Source: Annona cherimola
Lineage: Eukaryota > Streptophyta > Magnoliopsida > Magnoliales > Annonaceae
Length of the DNA: 64,000 nt
Assembly (NCBI GenBank): GCA_030490835.1
Contig: CM059975.1
Coordinates: 6,289,579 to 6,353,578 of the forward strand
Direction: 5' to 3'
Shown piece by piece: positions 21,471 to 33,578 of this stretch. The notes below the pieces were generated by a model, which ran no database searches, had not been told where the DNA came from, and saw only the letters and a program-made list of their open reading frames with translations. The first letter of the stretch is position 1, and each line of letters opens with the position of its first letter. The translations under genes were made by a program, and so were the position numbers.

Positions 21471-23331
21471 ATGGCTTGCACGCGAAAGAAACTATGGATT
21501 TTCCAGAGTCTTTTAGTGGTGGAATGTTACTTGGGTATGTGCTTCTCTCTCAGTTCCCGCTTCTCTTTCTTCGGCTGTTCCGGTTGCTGATCTCTCTCTC
21601 TCTCTCTCTCATTCCATTAACTCATGTTGGAAATTCTTATGTAGGTTCTCTAGTTTATAAAACATTTAAAAGCAGAGTATGTTGCCTAGCTACATGTTTT
21701 GCAACTTTTGTTCAATATTTCCCAACACTGCCAAAGTCTCGAAGTAAACATGACAGTCGCACAAGATTTCTCATGGGTATCATTTTTTTATTACCGATAT
21801 CTGCAGGAAATTGTTCCCATTCATCTGCATACTTTCATTGGCGCTGGATTGCTCCATACTAGTTTTTTTCTTCCTTCTAGTACCCATTTTTCATTTATTA
21901 AATGTTGCCTGTCTCCTTGTGGGGCCAAAATGCTCTATAAACAAACGACTATGTTGGACTTCGCCTTGCTCAGTCCTCCGGACTTCTTTACATGTTCATT
22001 GCAGTGAAGCAAATCGCTGTCCGTTCGCAGCTCTAAGAAATCCGGTGGTTGGAACTTGGACGACAAACGACAAACAACAAACAATAAGTTTCTTATATTT
22101 TATATTATTTTATACTTCTGAATTCTGTTGACGATATGCATGTTACCTGTTCAAAGTTTTGATCTGTTGGTCCTCCAAATAACCAACCATTTGGATGCAT
22201 CTCGTCTGTGGGGCCCATTTTTGTTTATTTGCGAAATTTTTAGTTCCCAAATACCCATTGAAGATGAAAGCAACTCTCTTCTTCTAAATCTAGAATCAGA
22301 AAAACGGAATCGGCAAGAAAAAAAGCTAAAAGTAAAAATACCTAAGAACATGGGTGATCTCCGCCCTCATGTTGGAATGCTTGAATAATTGAAGAATGTT
22401 GGTAAACGTTACATCAGCCAGAAGGGTGCATGGAAATAAATGTTAGATATAAAATCAGGAGTGCATACGAGAAGAAAATGATTCACTTCCCATTTTTAAT
22501 AGGCGTAGCTCCGTCACGCATGCTCTTTGCAACTGTTGGTGGATCTGATACATCCATGTGTTTGCTTTGCACTGACAAAACTGTTTCCTTCCAGCTTCGG
22601 CGATTGAAGGAGTCCTGGAGAAAGCAGAGTCAACAGTGCCAATCACCACCCTTTCTCCCCCCGAAGGAAACACCACATTCCTGGATGGAACAACGTGGTG
22701 CGTGGCCCTGGCTGGGGCGTCTCAGGCAGACCTGCAGAACGCATTGGACTGGGCATGTGGGCTGGGAATGGCCGATTGCTCTCCCATACAGAAGGGTGGA
22801 GCGTGCTATGAGCCCGACAGTCTGCTCTCCCATGCATCCTTCGCATTCAACAGCTACTACCAGCAGAACGGGGACTCCGATATTGCCTGCAATTTTGGCG
22901 GGACTGCCACTTTAACGAGGAGAGATCCAAGTAACAATCTTCAAGCCCCACCACACCCCGCTCTTTTTTTAACTCTTTCTACCAACACGTTGTACAAAAT
23001 GATCCAAGCAATATCATTAATTTTCGTGGCGTTCCTGTATTGCATTTGTGCAGGCTATGGATCATGTGCTTATCCGACATCAGGGTATGTATGTTTTTCT
23101 TTTACGGTTAGCTGCATTTATGTTAATAAGTTTTAGAAGATTGGCATGCTCTCTGTGGGATTATCGACGGCAGAGATATGAAGGTTTTTTTTTTTTTTTT
23201 CCGGGTCTCCCTTCAGGCCGGCTGCATCCTCCTCCCCACCGCTGAGGCTCGGACGCTCTGCCTCGCAAGACCTACTCGGGCTTATACTACTGATATACCT
23301 GATGACGCTGTGCCCGCTTCTATTTCTATGA
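21471..23331 (+). CDS. X8 (CBM43) domain protein, plasmodesmata callose-binding type
   Basis: Four exons give a 181-aa protein: 21471-21534, 22595-22930, 23054-23084 and 23217-23331. All introns are GT-AG and the phases join. The N-terminus is a signal peptide (basic start, then LWIFQSLLVV, with a cleavage-like ASA at the first junction). Residues from about 49 form an X8 domain (TWCVALAGAS, ALDWACGLGMADC, GGACYEPDSLLSHASFAFN, ACNFGGTATLT, YGSCAYPTSG) with the expected cysteines. The last exon is Ser/Pro-rich and ends in a hydrophobic tail (GLILLIYLMTLCPLLFL), as for a GPI anchor. PDCB proteins bind callose at plasmodesmal necks, and this one has their size and layout. It could instead be one of the other small X8 proteins, so no symbol is given. 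The exon 4 call rests on splice signal and frame only. Confidence 0.85.
21594..21611. repeat. (CT)n microsatellite in intron 1 of the X8 gene
   Basis: About nine CT units lie within the first intron, some 60 bp after its donor site. Confidence 0.8.
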
Positions 23332-24811
23332 TGCATGCGTCGTAGCGTGTAAAATAAGAAGCTGAGCCTATTGAGATTTTTTTCTTTTTTTCTTTTTTTT
23401 TTTTTTGAGTTAGCAGCTTCGCTTTGTAATTAGAGGATTAATGTTGCATATTTCTTTCTAATTAATCTTCAATTTCAAGATGTCACATGCAATTTTGTCC
23501 TCGAGATAGGAGATCCTCCTTGGGATTTCTTTTCTTTTATGGCATGATCTGCTGCTTCAGCCCGTCCTGTCTGCCTCATTTGAATTCTAGCAAGGCACTT
23601 CTAATGTGGGGTGCGATGGACAACGTGAGGCCCACCTCGCCACTCTGCGATAAGCAACTGGAGCATCGGGCGGAGTGTTGTTGGCTGCCGTGCTGCCCCG
23701 ACTCAACTGTGCGTGCACTACCTCCTCCCCTCGTCTTTTCTTTTGTCCAACGCAGCCTTTCTTCTTCAAACAGGTTTGCCTTCATAATTGCTTGACGCAG
23801 TGTCCTACTGAACACTGATGCATGACAGCCAGCGGGGTGGAAAAGACTCACTCGTTGTGGTGGTAACGGACAGACATACACGAAAAAAGAACAAAACAAG
23901 CTTTTTTTTTCCCCTCTAAATACACATCGCGTTTGCTCAAAGCACCAATGCATGCATCCTATGCAAGACTGCACATCTCTGTTCGAGTTCCATGAAATTT
24001 CATGACGTGTACCCAACTGAAGGTCCTCTGCTGTAATATCGTCAAAGTGTGCAAATGGGCCGGGCGAACTGTTACTTGCAGACCTGGATGGCAGAACAGT
24101 TGTTTTTACAGCAGCAGTCTGCAGTGGCGTCCATCCGCCAACAGCTTTGTCATGCCGGAGAACCACTGCCAAAGATGTAAATGAAATTAGCAACAGCAAT
24201 GCATAACCCTGTAACAAGAACGCTTGGAAGATGGCTAAAAAGGCCATAAGATGCTCCATGCATAACCCAGCACCCGGATTTCTTCTGAATATCCACCGGC
24301 TTGGGACTTCCTCAAGTCAAGTTTAAAACTAAAAATTGACTGAGGGCAAGCCTCCAGATAAGGTCAGAAACACAATAAGCCATAACTAGAAATCCAGAGC
24401 TAAATTATTTGTATTGTGCAGGAGCCGCACATGCCCTCATATCAACGAACCAGACTCTGAATGAGAATCCTGTTCGTGAAAATTCGCAGTCAATCTACCA
24501 AAAACACTTCACCACCCTACCATCCATTCATTTATATCCAACTATTTAGTGGAGTCCAATGAGTTTGAATAAAAGCAACTAGGTCCAGTCACCCATTCCC
24601 AGGAACTTTGTTCCTTGCAAATGAGAAAATGGAATAACTTATGTTTTTTTTTTCAGGAAAAAAAAAAAAACTTTTGATCTCAGGCTTAGAGTTGCTAATG
24701 TCTTGGGTAGGCCTGATTGTCTCAGAGGATGAGCTAACATTTCATTCTTTAAGCACTAACCTGAACAAACTAAAAGAAAGAAGACATCAGAGCCTAACCA
24801 TCGATCCATTT
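23332..24811. other. Convergent 3' regions of the X8 and DUF630/632 genes
   Basis: This holds the 3' UTR of the X8 gene (+) and that of the DUF632 gene (-), which point at each other. It contains poly-T and poly-A tracts near 23388, 23902 and 24643. A 227-codon minus-strand ORF (24259-23576) is open but resembles no family I know. Confidence 0.45.
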
Positions 24812-27800
24812 TCAGCAGGGTGTGCCATCATTGTGGGAACTTGAGGCCCTGGCACCTCCATGGACCAACTCAAACGCTCGTGCACATGAACTTGCAAATA
24901 GTGACATGGCCCCAAAAATATTAGGGAGACTTTTCTGCAGAATGCTTAGCGTCATGGCCCCACTAACTTGAACAGAGTTCACATACTTGGACTTCTCTTC
25001 CTCCACCCTCTTCTTGAAGGCATCTGTTTTTGCACGTTTGATCACCAATGGATGGTTCATACTCAGGCTTGATGCAGTGGTATTTGGATCTCTATCAAAA
25101 TCCTCCTCCTTCCTGCATAAAGATTTCAATTCCTTATCCCACCTCTTCTCGAGCCGGTCAGTCTTCGCCCGAAGTTTGTGTTCTTCAGCATGCTGTAAGA
25201 TTATGGAGTGGATAGCAGATGCAAAACCTTTGATGGCCTCAGAAGCAACCTGTTAGAGTCAATTTCCTAATAAGAACATTCCACATATTGGAAGGAGATA
25301 AACCTTATGATAAGAAAAAGAGGATGAGTGTCCCCTGGATGCCATCCTAGTCACTATTTCCACATCTGAATTACACAGCATAATTGTCAGGCTAGCCCCA
25401 ATCCAAATAGATGTATAATAGTTTTCTTTTCCTGATGATTTACTCCATGGGAAGGACTCAAGAAAGGAAAAGGAAAGCAGCACAATGAAAATGCTAAATT
25501 GGACATATTATCCGAGATAAATTGTGATAAATGGCGATAAACAAAGACAAACTGGGAAGTGGCAAATGACAATGTTGTCAACATTCAACAATGTTGCCCA
25601 CCACACATTGATTCTGTTTTCTTCAATATTTTCTTCCCCAGTTCCTGGATGATACTTATTTTTTGTCTTGCAAATGACACCAGTATGCAGAATGCTGGTC
25701 TAGATATTATCACATGGATGTATATGAGTACCTTATCAGGCAATCTTTCAAGATTGACCTGCCATTCTTCACAGAAGGAGAGGATACCAGAAGAAGGAAC
25801 AAGTGGCTGGTTGCCATAAAGGCAGTCAGTTAGCCTGACCCACCGGTTGAGTGAGTCTACAAACTCGCATTGGCATCTGAGGAGGTTGCCCAAGGCATTA
25901 TGCCAAGTATTGACCTCTGCTTCAAGCTGAATTGTAGACTTGCGATGGAATTCGCTTGTGGGGTCTGTGCCTGGATGATTATTAAGAAGCTGCAACTGCA
26001 GGGCAATGTGGTTCTGAACTTCATGGCAATCATACATTGTTCTCCACATCTGCATTAGCCTGGAAAAAGGAAACCAGAACCAAATCAGAGGAGAACACAC
26101 GACCTTGTTCTACCATCACAGATCCCTCATAATCCTCAACAAACAGAAATGTGATGTGGGGAATTACTCAGTAAATTCAGATATTCTCATGGAAAAGTGC
26201 TCCAGGTTGTCACTCTGGGACCTCATTTTACAAAGACAGGCCCATATCAGGAGATCTCCTTAAGGCTTAATGATATAAATGCTAAATTCCTTTTATTTCC
26301 CTTCTTAAAAATAGAGGTTTGAAAACTACACTAATGGTCAACACACATGCAAAACACAAATGATGGTTTTCAAATACAGGAGCTTGTGGAGCCAAGGCAT
26401 GTACATATACTCAACAGGAATATATTACGTTTTTCCTTATTTCTTTCTTTCGTGTGTTTGTGCGAGGGCTCCAATAACACAGCATGTTAACCAGACTTCC
26501 TCAGATTAAACGAATGAACCAATAAAGCACTTGGTCTTTCTTTCAGTGCAAGGGAATCTGATTTGGCAATCTAATGGAGTTGAAAATTCAAAGAATTTTC
26601 CCTCCTTAAGATAATTACAACTAGAGTTCAATTTTATAAAAGGTTGCTAACGTTTTATAAGATAATCTGATTTGGCCACCTTTACAGGCCAACATCCAAA
26701 TGAAATGCAGAATCTGTAGTCATCATGCAGAGCAAAGGTTGCTAAAAGGTTGCGCTTTATAAAAAGGCATGGGCTCTAAATATTTCCAGTGATATCAAAG
26801 CTATGGGTGAGTTCAGTTTATAACCCTAGCCCAACCTGACTTGAAAATTGACTTGGTTAAACCTGGAATTTCCAATCTAAATTATCAATGCTACAACCCT
26901 AGCCCAGTTGAAAACAGGCTGGGTTCAGTAGGTAGTGGTTGAACTCAAACCCACTTGCAACCTTAAGAATGGCCAATAGGCAAAATTTCTATGATGGACT
27001 ATCCAGATAATATAAAAATGCAGAAAAAATCAACAAACTACCATTTGAATGCCTAGGATTGCCCCATTAATGGTTGGCTGATGAGTGGAAGGTTTGCAGA
27101 TGCTGATTAAGGCTAAATGTGAAAAATTAAAAGAACAAATCAACACATTTCAGATGAACAGTGCATCTGTATGGTTACCCAAATGATAAGTCCACTAGCT
27201 GTGACTGCAACTCTTCATCCCTGAAAGTCAATATTGATGAACAAGTTCTATTAATTGATTCTTGCAAACTCATGATCTCAGCCTGTAAATTCTCAACACA
27301 TAAGCGGGCTCTTTCAATTTTCATCCAGTCCTGGTCCCCTCCTTCAAGTTTTTGCAGTAATTTGGTTTTCGTCTCGAGCTGGCATTTCAAAACCGCTTCC
27401 TCCTGTGCCATGTATTTAGAAGAGGCAATTAAAACCGCAAGGCAAGAATATGCTGCAGTGCCATGAATGTATAATATGAGTTTCACCGGCTATTATGAAT
27501 CCTTCTATTGAATTGAGGGGGCCAAAAAAAAAAAAAAACGTATGTTCTGCATCCTAATGATCCACATGGTGAGCTAGGCAATGATCGCTTATGACGGGAA
27601 TTCACAGAAAACTATCCAAGTGCATGAGATATTCCAAAATCTACCACTTTCCATTGAATGGGGACCATTAATGTATATTCCGCTAAATGGCACATTTGGT
27701 TGCTCCATAAAAACAATTGCTGAGGCAAAGTCATCCATATGGTTTCATTTACATTGCCTGCCCAGATAACAAGGCTGTTGCTCCACCCATGCAGGAACCA

Positions 27801-30800
27801 AGGCTTGAAAACTATATACGCCATCCATCATTGGAGAGACAGATTACAGAATTGACATCATTGATCAACTACGACAAGAGAAATGGTCATTCTCGGCGAT
27901 CTTTCTATAACCGCATGATATGAAGCAAAAATTGGCCAGAATATATATTTAAAAAAAAAAAAAACCATAAGCATTTCCTATAAAATTAATAGAATGCTAC
28001 CAAACCCTCAGCGTCCTTGGCTCCATGCTATAAACGTCTAAACCCACCATGGCACATGATTGAAAATATGCAAAGGGTAAACCTAATAAGTAAAAACTGC
28101 GATTATAAATTGATTTTCATCCAATTAACCACTGGAAGGGGAGTGGTTACTTTCAGTAATTTTTCCAAATGTGTTTCCATAAAATTAATAGGATGCTTTG
28201 CAATCCTCATTCTGCTATAGACTTGTAGACCTGCCATAGCATATGATCAAAACCATGCAAAGGTAATCTTGGGTGGCAAAAACTAGAACCAGGCATACCA
28301 CCAATTTCACAAAGGAACAAACATAGTTCCAGATGCACTCCATATCCTCATTAGTTTCATACAATTACCTCATCATCATTTGTACCAGCCCTCTTTGTAT
28401 AGTGTGCTCATCAAGCAGAGTGCTTTTAAGTCCATTCTTAGTACATAGCAGATCCTTTCATTAGGTTGTTTTGCAACTTAATTACGCAATGGAAATGTAC
28501 CATCAAATGGTACAGTATGATAACAGGATGGTTCCTCAGAGCCAAAAGCCAACAGCCATAGCAACAGATAAGATGGATGCATACTGTCCAACTGCATGCG
28601 GACAGTCTACTCAACTCTTCAGCAAGCCTGTGGTTTATAGAACAAAAACTTCCAGTGTCGGCAAGCAGCTGGACCAAGTTCTAAAGTTTCATTCCACCAG
28701 TTTTGGTCTTTCTTTCAAGTTGAGAGATAACTATCATCTCTTCTTAGTTGTTAATTTCCATCCTACCATTGAACCAATAAAAAGTTAACATTGCTGAAGG
28801 CAGGAGACTGTTGGCTGCTGTTACCTTAATTTCCTCATAGAGCCTTTGCTCCTGAGCATAAAGTTTCTGCAGTGTGGTACAAAGTCCACCAGAATTGTTG
28901 CCATCATCATTACTATGAAATGCAACAGCATCTCTACTAGCATGAAGAGATTTCGAAGACCAACTCCATGATAAGGCACTGAAAACCTTTGCAGACTTGC
29001 AGCTCTTCCCTGTAAACAGGACACAACTGTATCATGAATCCGCGACAGTCATGTGAACAACCAAAAAATGGTTTGACACAATTGCATTGGTAGGTGAATG
29101 TGTAAACTGGAAGACAAGGTGATCACAGCAACTGAATCATAGAGTTGAGGAATAACTAAAACCACTGGCAAGGGAAATGAGGGAGTAAATTCGGTTTGAT
29201 GGAAAACCCACACCAATTGGATTGTTATAGTTTGCCAATTAATAAGTTTTGCTAAATCACTCCTGCGTGGGGCACCCTGAACCACTCCCCTAGAAATTCC
29301 GCAAATATAAATGGGATGGAAGTACGTTAAGCTTTAATGAAAAATTTCTTACAACATCTCGTTAAATTGATGATAAAAGGGCATTCGTATATGGGTAAGG
29401 AGATTGCTCAAGAATGGACGGTTATAGAGAGATCAACATACTCCGTGGTCCTGGCCCAATGTTAGGCAGAATGGTATAGATAGGGTATTTTCAAGCTCTT
29501 TTTTTTTTGGATAAGAGCTCCTTAAGTGTCTTTAACTGGAGGGTGTTGTTTCTGCAAGATAGATTAACTAGAATTTCCTGTTTCCCATTTCTTCCTTTAT
29601 TTTTTCTTCTCTTAATCATCAAATTTAACATTCCAAAGCTTCTGGAAGCACATTTTAGACCATGCTTAATCTACATCAGTTGTGTTTTGGGCACCGCAGG
29701 ATCTCTGAATGGAGATGGTATGTCAAATTGTCATCATAAATCAAGCAACATGCTCATTGGAATCTTGGATGCCCACCGATTCTCAAATTTGCTATAAGCA
29801 AATTATAGTAAGTGGCAGCTGTCGTATCTTAGATACAATATTTATCTTCAAAAAAAATAAAAAACAATTGTCGTTTTTAGGAACTGTGCTTGGGGCCTAT
29901 GACTTGAGCCAGTGGGAACATGATTGCATGCTTTTAAGGGTTTTCCAACCAATCAATGACCTAGAAGTTAGTGGCTAATGATTCAGCAAATAACTGACTC
30001 AATCACCACTGTCCAATTGAAAGCTAGTTCTATGCAAAAAGTGGGCTATGAACTTGATTTGGGAGTGCAACTTCAAGAAACATAACTTAAAGGGCCAAAC
30101 AAAGGCACCTCCACAGATGACTGCATGGAAAAATAGCTAGAATGTAAGATGTTCATAAGGTGATGCAGTCCTGGCCGTTAGCTCGGATAACCCTAATAAT
30201 CAGGTATGCACTCGAAACATGCTTCGAGCAGCACAATGGAACAGTGGAAATAGAGAGCCCACCTCATGAGGATCCCGGATCATGAACATATTCTAAATTA
30301 GGATATATGAAATCAATAATTCATGCAAGTGCCTCCTATTAGCTTTCCTCACTATTTTCAAGTAGAAATTTATTTTCCTTTTTTTGGGGGTTCCTGCAGC
30401 AAGATTTACATCTAAATGAGCTGAATTGAACGATAGAATAGAAATATACCTCTTTCTCCAAAATAGTGAGGATGATGCCACCCATCATTAGCTTCCAAAA
30501 TCACACTAATTTCCTTCACTCCTGCCGAAGCTTTTAAGAAATATTCATCCAGCTCCTTGACCAGGCTGGCCAATGTCTTCTTGCTCCTCCAAACGACCCT
30601 CCCCTTATCTGCCATATCTTTTGTTTTCCAGCTCACAACAGACGACACATCATCCAGCAGTTCTCCAACTGGAGACTTCTTTTGTAATATTGCCAATGCC
30701 ATGCTGTATTCAGCTGTTTCTTTTTCTTCATCAAATTCTGTATTGGTTTCTGCCCAATCTTCATCTTCATCGTCCTCGACTTGTTCACTATCTTCCTCTT

Positions 30801-31227
30801 TTTTCTTCTTACTGTGTGGTTCCCAATCCCAGGTGGAGCCATCAACAGGAGGCGGTGGGGGAGGTGGAGTGCAACAGCTATCATCATCAAGTTCAATACA
30901 TTCTTCTTGGTGGATTTCTCCCTTTTGGACATTGCTAATTATCCGAGCATCAGGACTAAAAGGAGGTGGAGGAGGCGGTGGAGGGGAAAATGGAGGGGGT
31001 GGAGAGGGAGGCAATGGCATGCTAAAAGGAATGTTTTCTAGATCTAGTGATTCTACTTCAGTAAATTGCCTAAGGGTCGCTCCTGTATCCTTCAAAGCTC
31101 GTACATATGCAAGCTGGGCAGCAGCGAATTCACGTCGAATGCATAGTAACTGCTTCATCAGCTTCTTTCTCTCCTTACATCTCCATATGGCCTCTTCCTT
31201 TTGAATCTTTGAACCAACACACCCCAT
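24812..31227 (-). CDS. DUF630/DUF632 protein, NRG2-like group
   Basis: Five exons on the minus strand encode 650 aa: 31227-30450, 29009-28825, 27402-27179, 26059-25732 and 25249-24812. Each junction has GT-AG signals and matching phase. The protein starts MGCVGSK, a likely N-myristoylation site, inside a DUF630 region (about 1-60, with CKERKKLMKQLL and AYVRALKDTG). A proline-rich stretch (about 77-105 and again near 140), an acidic segment, then DUF632 (about 225-560, with LASLVKELDEYFLKAS, LYAQEQRLYEEIK, LMQMWRTMYDCH) follow. The Arabidopsis family includes NRG2, a nitrate-signalling regulator, but most members are uncharacterised. The ATG chosen is 38 codons inside the longest ORF because MGC begins the conserved domain. 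No break is seen. Confidence 0.9.
26800..26965. repeat. Decayed GGGTT/AACCC-rich element in intron 3 of the DUF632 gene
   Basis: The words ataaccctagcccaacctga, gggttcagtagg and gaactcaaacccacttgcaacc resemble subterminal sequence of the hAT family seen elsewhere in this window. No intact inverted termini or duplication was found. Confidence 0.35.
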
Positions 31228-32640
31228 TTCCTTCTCTAGGAAGAATTTAAACCACCTAAGGGAAAAATTCAAATAACAAAGAAGAAATTCTTCTTTTTGC
31301 CAGACTATTTTATATAAACTGGGAATGTTGTAAACCTCCAAAACTAGCTTATTTCTTCTACTTTGTTGACCAAAAACTGCCCTCCGTACTCAAAGGAAGA
31401 AAACCAATGAAGCCCTTGTCAATGTCGTTACATCTTCTCTATCAAACAAGAAAACCAGTTCCAACTTCCTCTCCTGGATTATAACCTGCATTAAGGTTTA
31501 GGTCACACTACAAGAGTAAAGAAGAGCTTCTACTTCCTAGCCTAGCATGTCCGCTGTTCAGTACCAGTTACAATTCCCAAATGCAGCACTATTTGGTAAA
31601 TTCATCAGAAGAAATTGACGTGAGACTAAAATAGACAATACCATAGTATCCAATCTAGCTCAATCAAAGAAACCACACAAAAGAGATGCTTTTTCTCCTT
31701 TAGCTTACAAATCAAGCAATGAGAGGAAAAACCCAGTGCAAGCTTTAATTTCCTCGTTCATTCAGCTAAAGAACAAGGAATTCAAACCCAACGATTCGTT
31801 TTCTCCACCTCCACCGGTCTTATCCATATGCATCCGATTTTTTTACAGAAAACCGAAGGAAACCCGACTGAAAATTCTACTTCCTTCTCCACCACACAGG
31901 CGAAGAAGGTAAGAAACCGATGCAGCTCTATTTTTATAGTTTCATAAATTCACGCAGTAGCCAATAAAAGAAATGCATGTAGACCTCACAAAATAGCCGA
32001 AAAGAGAATTGAAATCTCAGTTTTCAATTCCGCCTTACCAACCAAAAAGAATTTTAAAATACAGAACAGAATGGAGGCTGAAAATACGAGAAACGAAATG
32101 TAGCTCCATTTTTCTTGATTTCTTTCAACCGCTGCTTCACCCAAAACAAATTCAAAGTAAGGGACGATTCTAGTTTCTACGCAATATCAACAACTAAATA
32201 AATTTTAAAAAACCATTTTTTTCCTTCTTTTTTTGCATGGACTAAAACAGTTCCGAGAAGAGAAGAAGGAAAAAGTTACAAACAGCTTTCGAAACTGATC
32301 TTGAGACTGTCGTGTAACGGTCAAAAGCATTCTTACAGGATACGCCTCTGAGCCCTTTTCCTTCAAAAATCAGACGTTGGAAAGAGTCCAAGAGGAAATC
32401 TACCTGCCTTGACTTGTTTTTCTGCCTCTGAGAGGGAGAGCAGAAGATGATGTCAATCACTCGAGGAAGAAGCAGGTGAGACCTCAAGACATGCGCATTT
32501 TAGCAGCTCGAGCTGCCCACCAGCTTTCTGGATGCGCCTTTTTTTCTCCCTCAGAAATCGAGCTTGGAAACAGAAAAATCATTCGCCATGATTCCTCGCG
32601 GCGTTGCTGGTGCCGGGCGCATCGCCTCGGATGCTCATTT
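31228..32640 (-). promoter_or_regulatory. Upstream leader and promoter of the DUF630/632 gene
   Basis: The region upstream of the MGC start is largely non-repetitive. It probably contains a leader exon and leader intron: an AG acceptor-like pyrimidine-rich tract lies before the ATG on the minus strand, and GC-richer sequence resumes near 32330-32640. The exact transcription start is not identified. Confidence 0.4.
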
Positions 32641-32970
32641 CAGCTCTAGGTGGACCGTCGACATGGCGAAGAGACCCCAGAGTCTTCACGCGCGGCTTTA
32701 AAAAGGTGAGTTAAGATGCGGCGGAAAGCCAACAAAATGCTAAGACCTGACGTGGCCATCACAGGAGGGTGATCAGGTGCATTAGGGAGCACCGGGCCAT
32801 CACAAGAGACGAATATATCACTCTTCTCGCTTTGAATTAGTGATTTAAATCTATTGATCAAACAGGTTTTTAATGGTTGGACGATCCAAAATACTGTAGA
32901 GCGGTTCCGGTATGATTTTCATGCCCGGTTACAAATCATATGGAGCTGGTGTTTTGTTGCAAGCAACATG

Positions 32971-33578
32971 TAGAAGTGTTAACGGATCGGGTTGGACAGA
33001 TTGGAGTTTAATCCTAATCCTAACTTATTTAAAACATCTCATCTCTAATCCGTTTATTAACCCATTTTAAAAACCTCAACACTAATCCATTCACAACCTA
33101 TTTAATAAACGGGTTTGTGGATTGTTCACGGGTTGTATAGCAAATAACTTAAAAGTCTAGACTCTAGTAGATAATGATCTTGCAGGGAGAGATGAGAGAG
33201 TGTTTTCGGCGTAGAGGAAATGAAAATAAGATAGTAACGGGAAAATGGTAGTAGGGCAGCAGTAGAAAAATGAAAATTAGGTAATTTGAGGAAGACTTAA
33301 AGAGAGAGAAAATAACAAGAGATGTACAGGCATATATATAAAACTTTCATGAGTTAAGCGAGTTAAATGAGTTTAACGAATTAAACGGGTTGAACATGTT
33401 ATATGAGTTAAATGAGTTAATAAACGGGTTGACGAGTTATGAAATTTTAACCATAATTTATTTATTTAATTAAACGGTTAAACGGGTTGGCGGATCATAA
33501 CTCATTTATTCAAAAATCTCAACCCAAACTCATTTATAACACGAGTTGATAAATTGGTCATGACCATTAACACTCCTA
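32971..33578. mobile_element. Older hAT-like element with imperfect target duplication
   Basis: The 608-bp element runs from TAGAAGTGTTAACGG to CCATTAACACTCCTA, inverted ends with a few mismatches. The flanks are GCAACATG and GCAGCACG, an 8-bp duplication with two differences. The inside has many AAACGGGTT, GAGTTAAATGAG and AACCC words, as in hAT subterminal regions. It lies about 1.7 kb upstream of the DUF630/632 start codon. No ORF. Confidence 0.68.

Noticed and set aside
30557..31204. 215-codon plus-strand ORF rich in Ser and Gly
   Set aside because: It is the reverse reading of the proline-rich first exon of the DUF630/632 gene.
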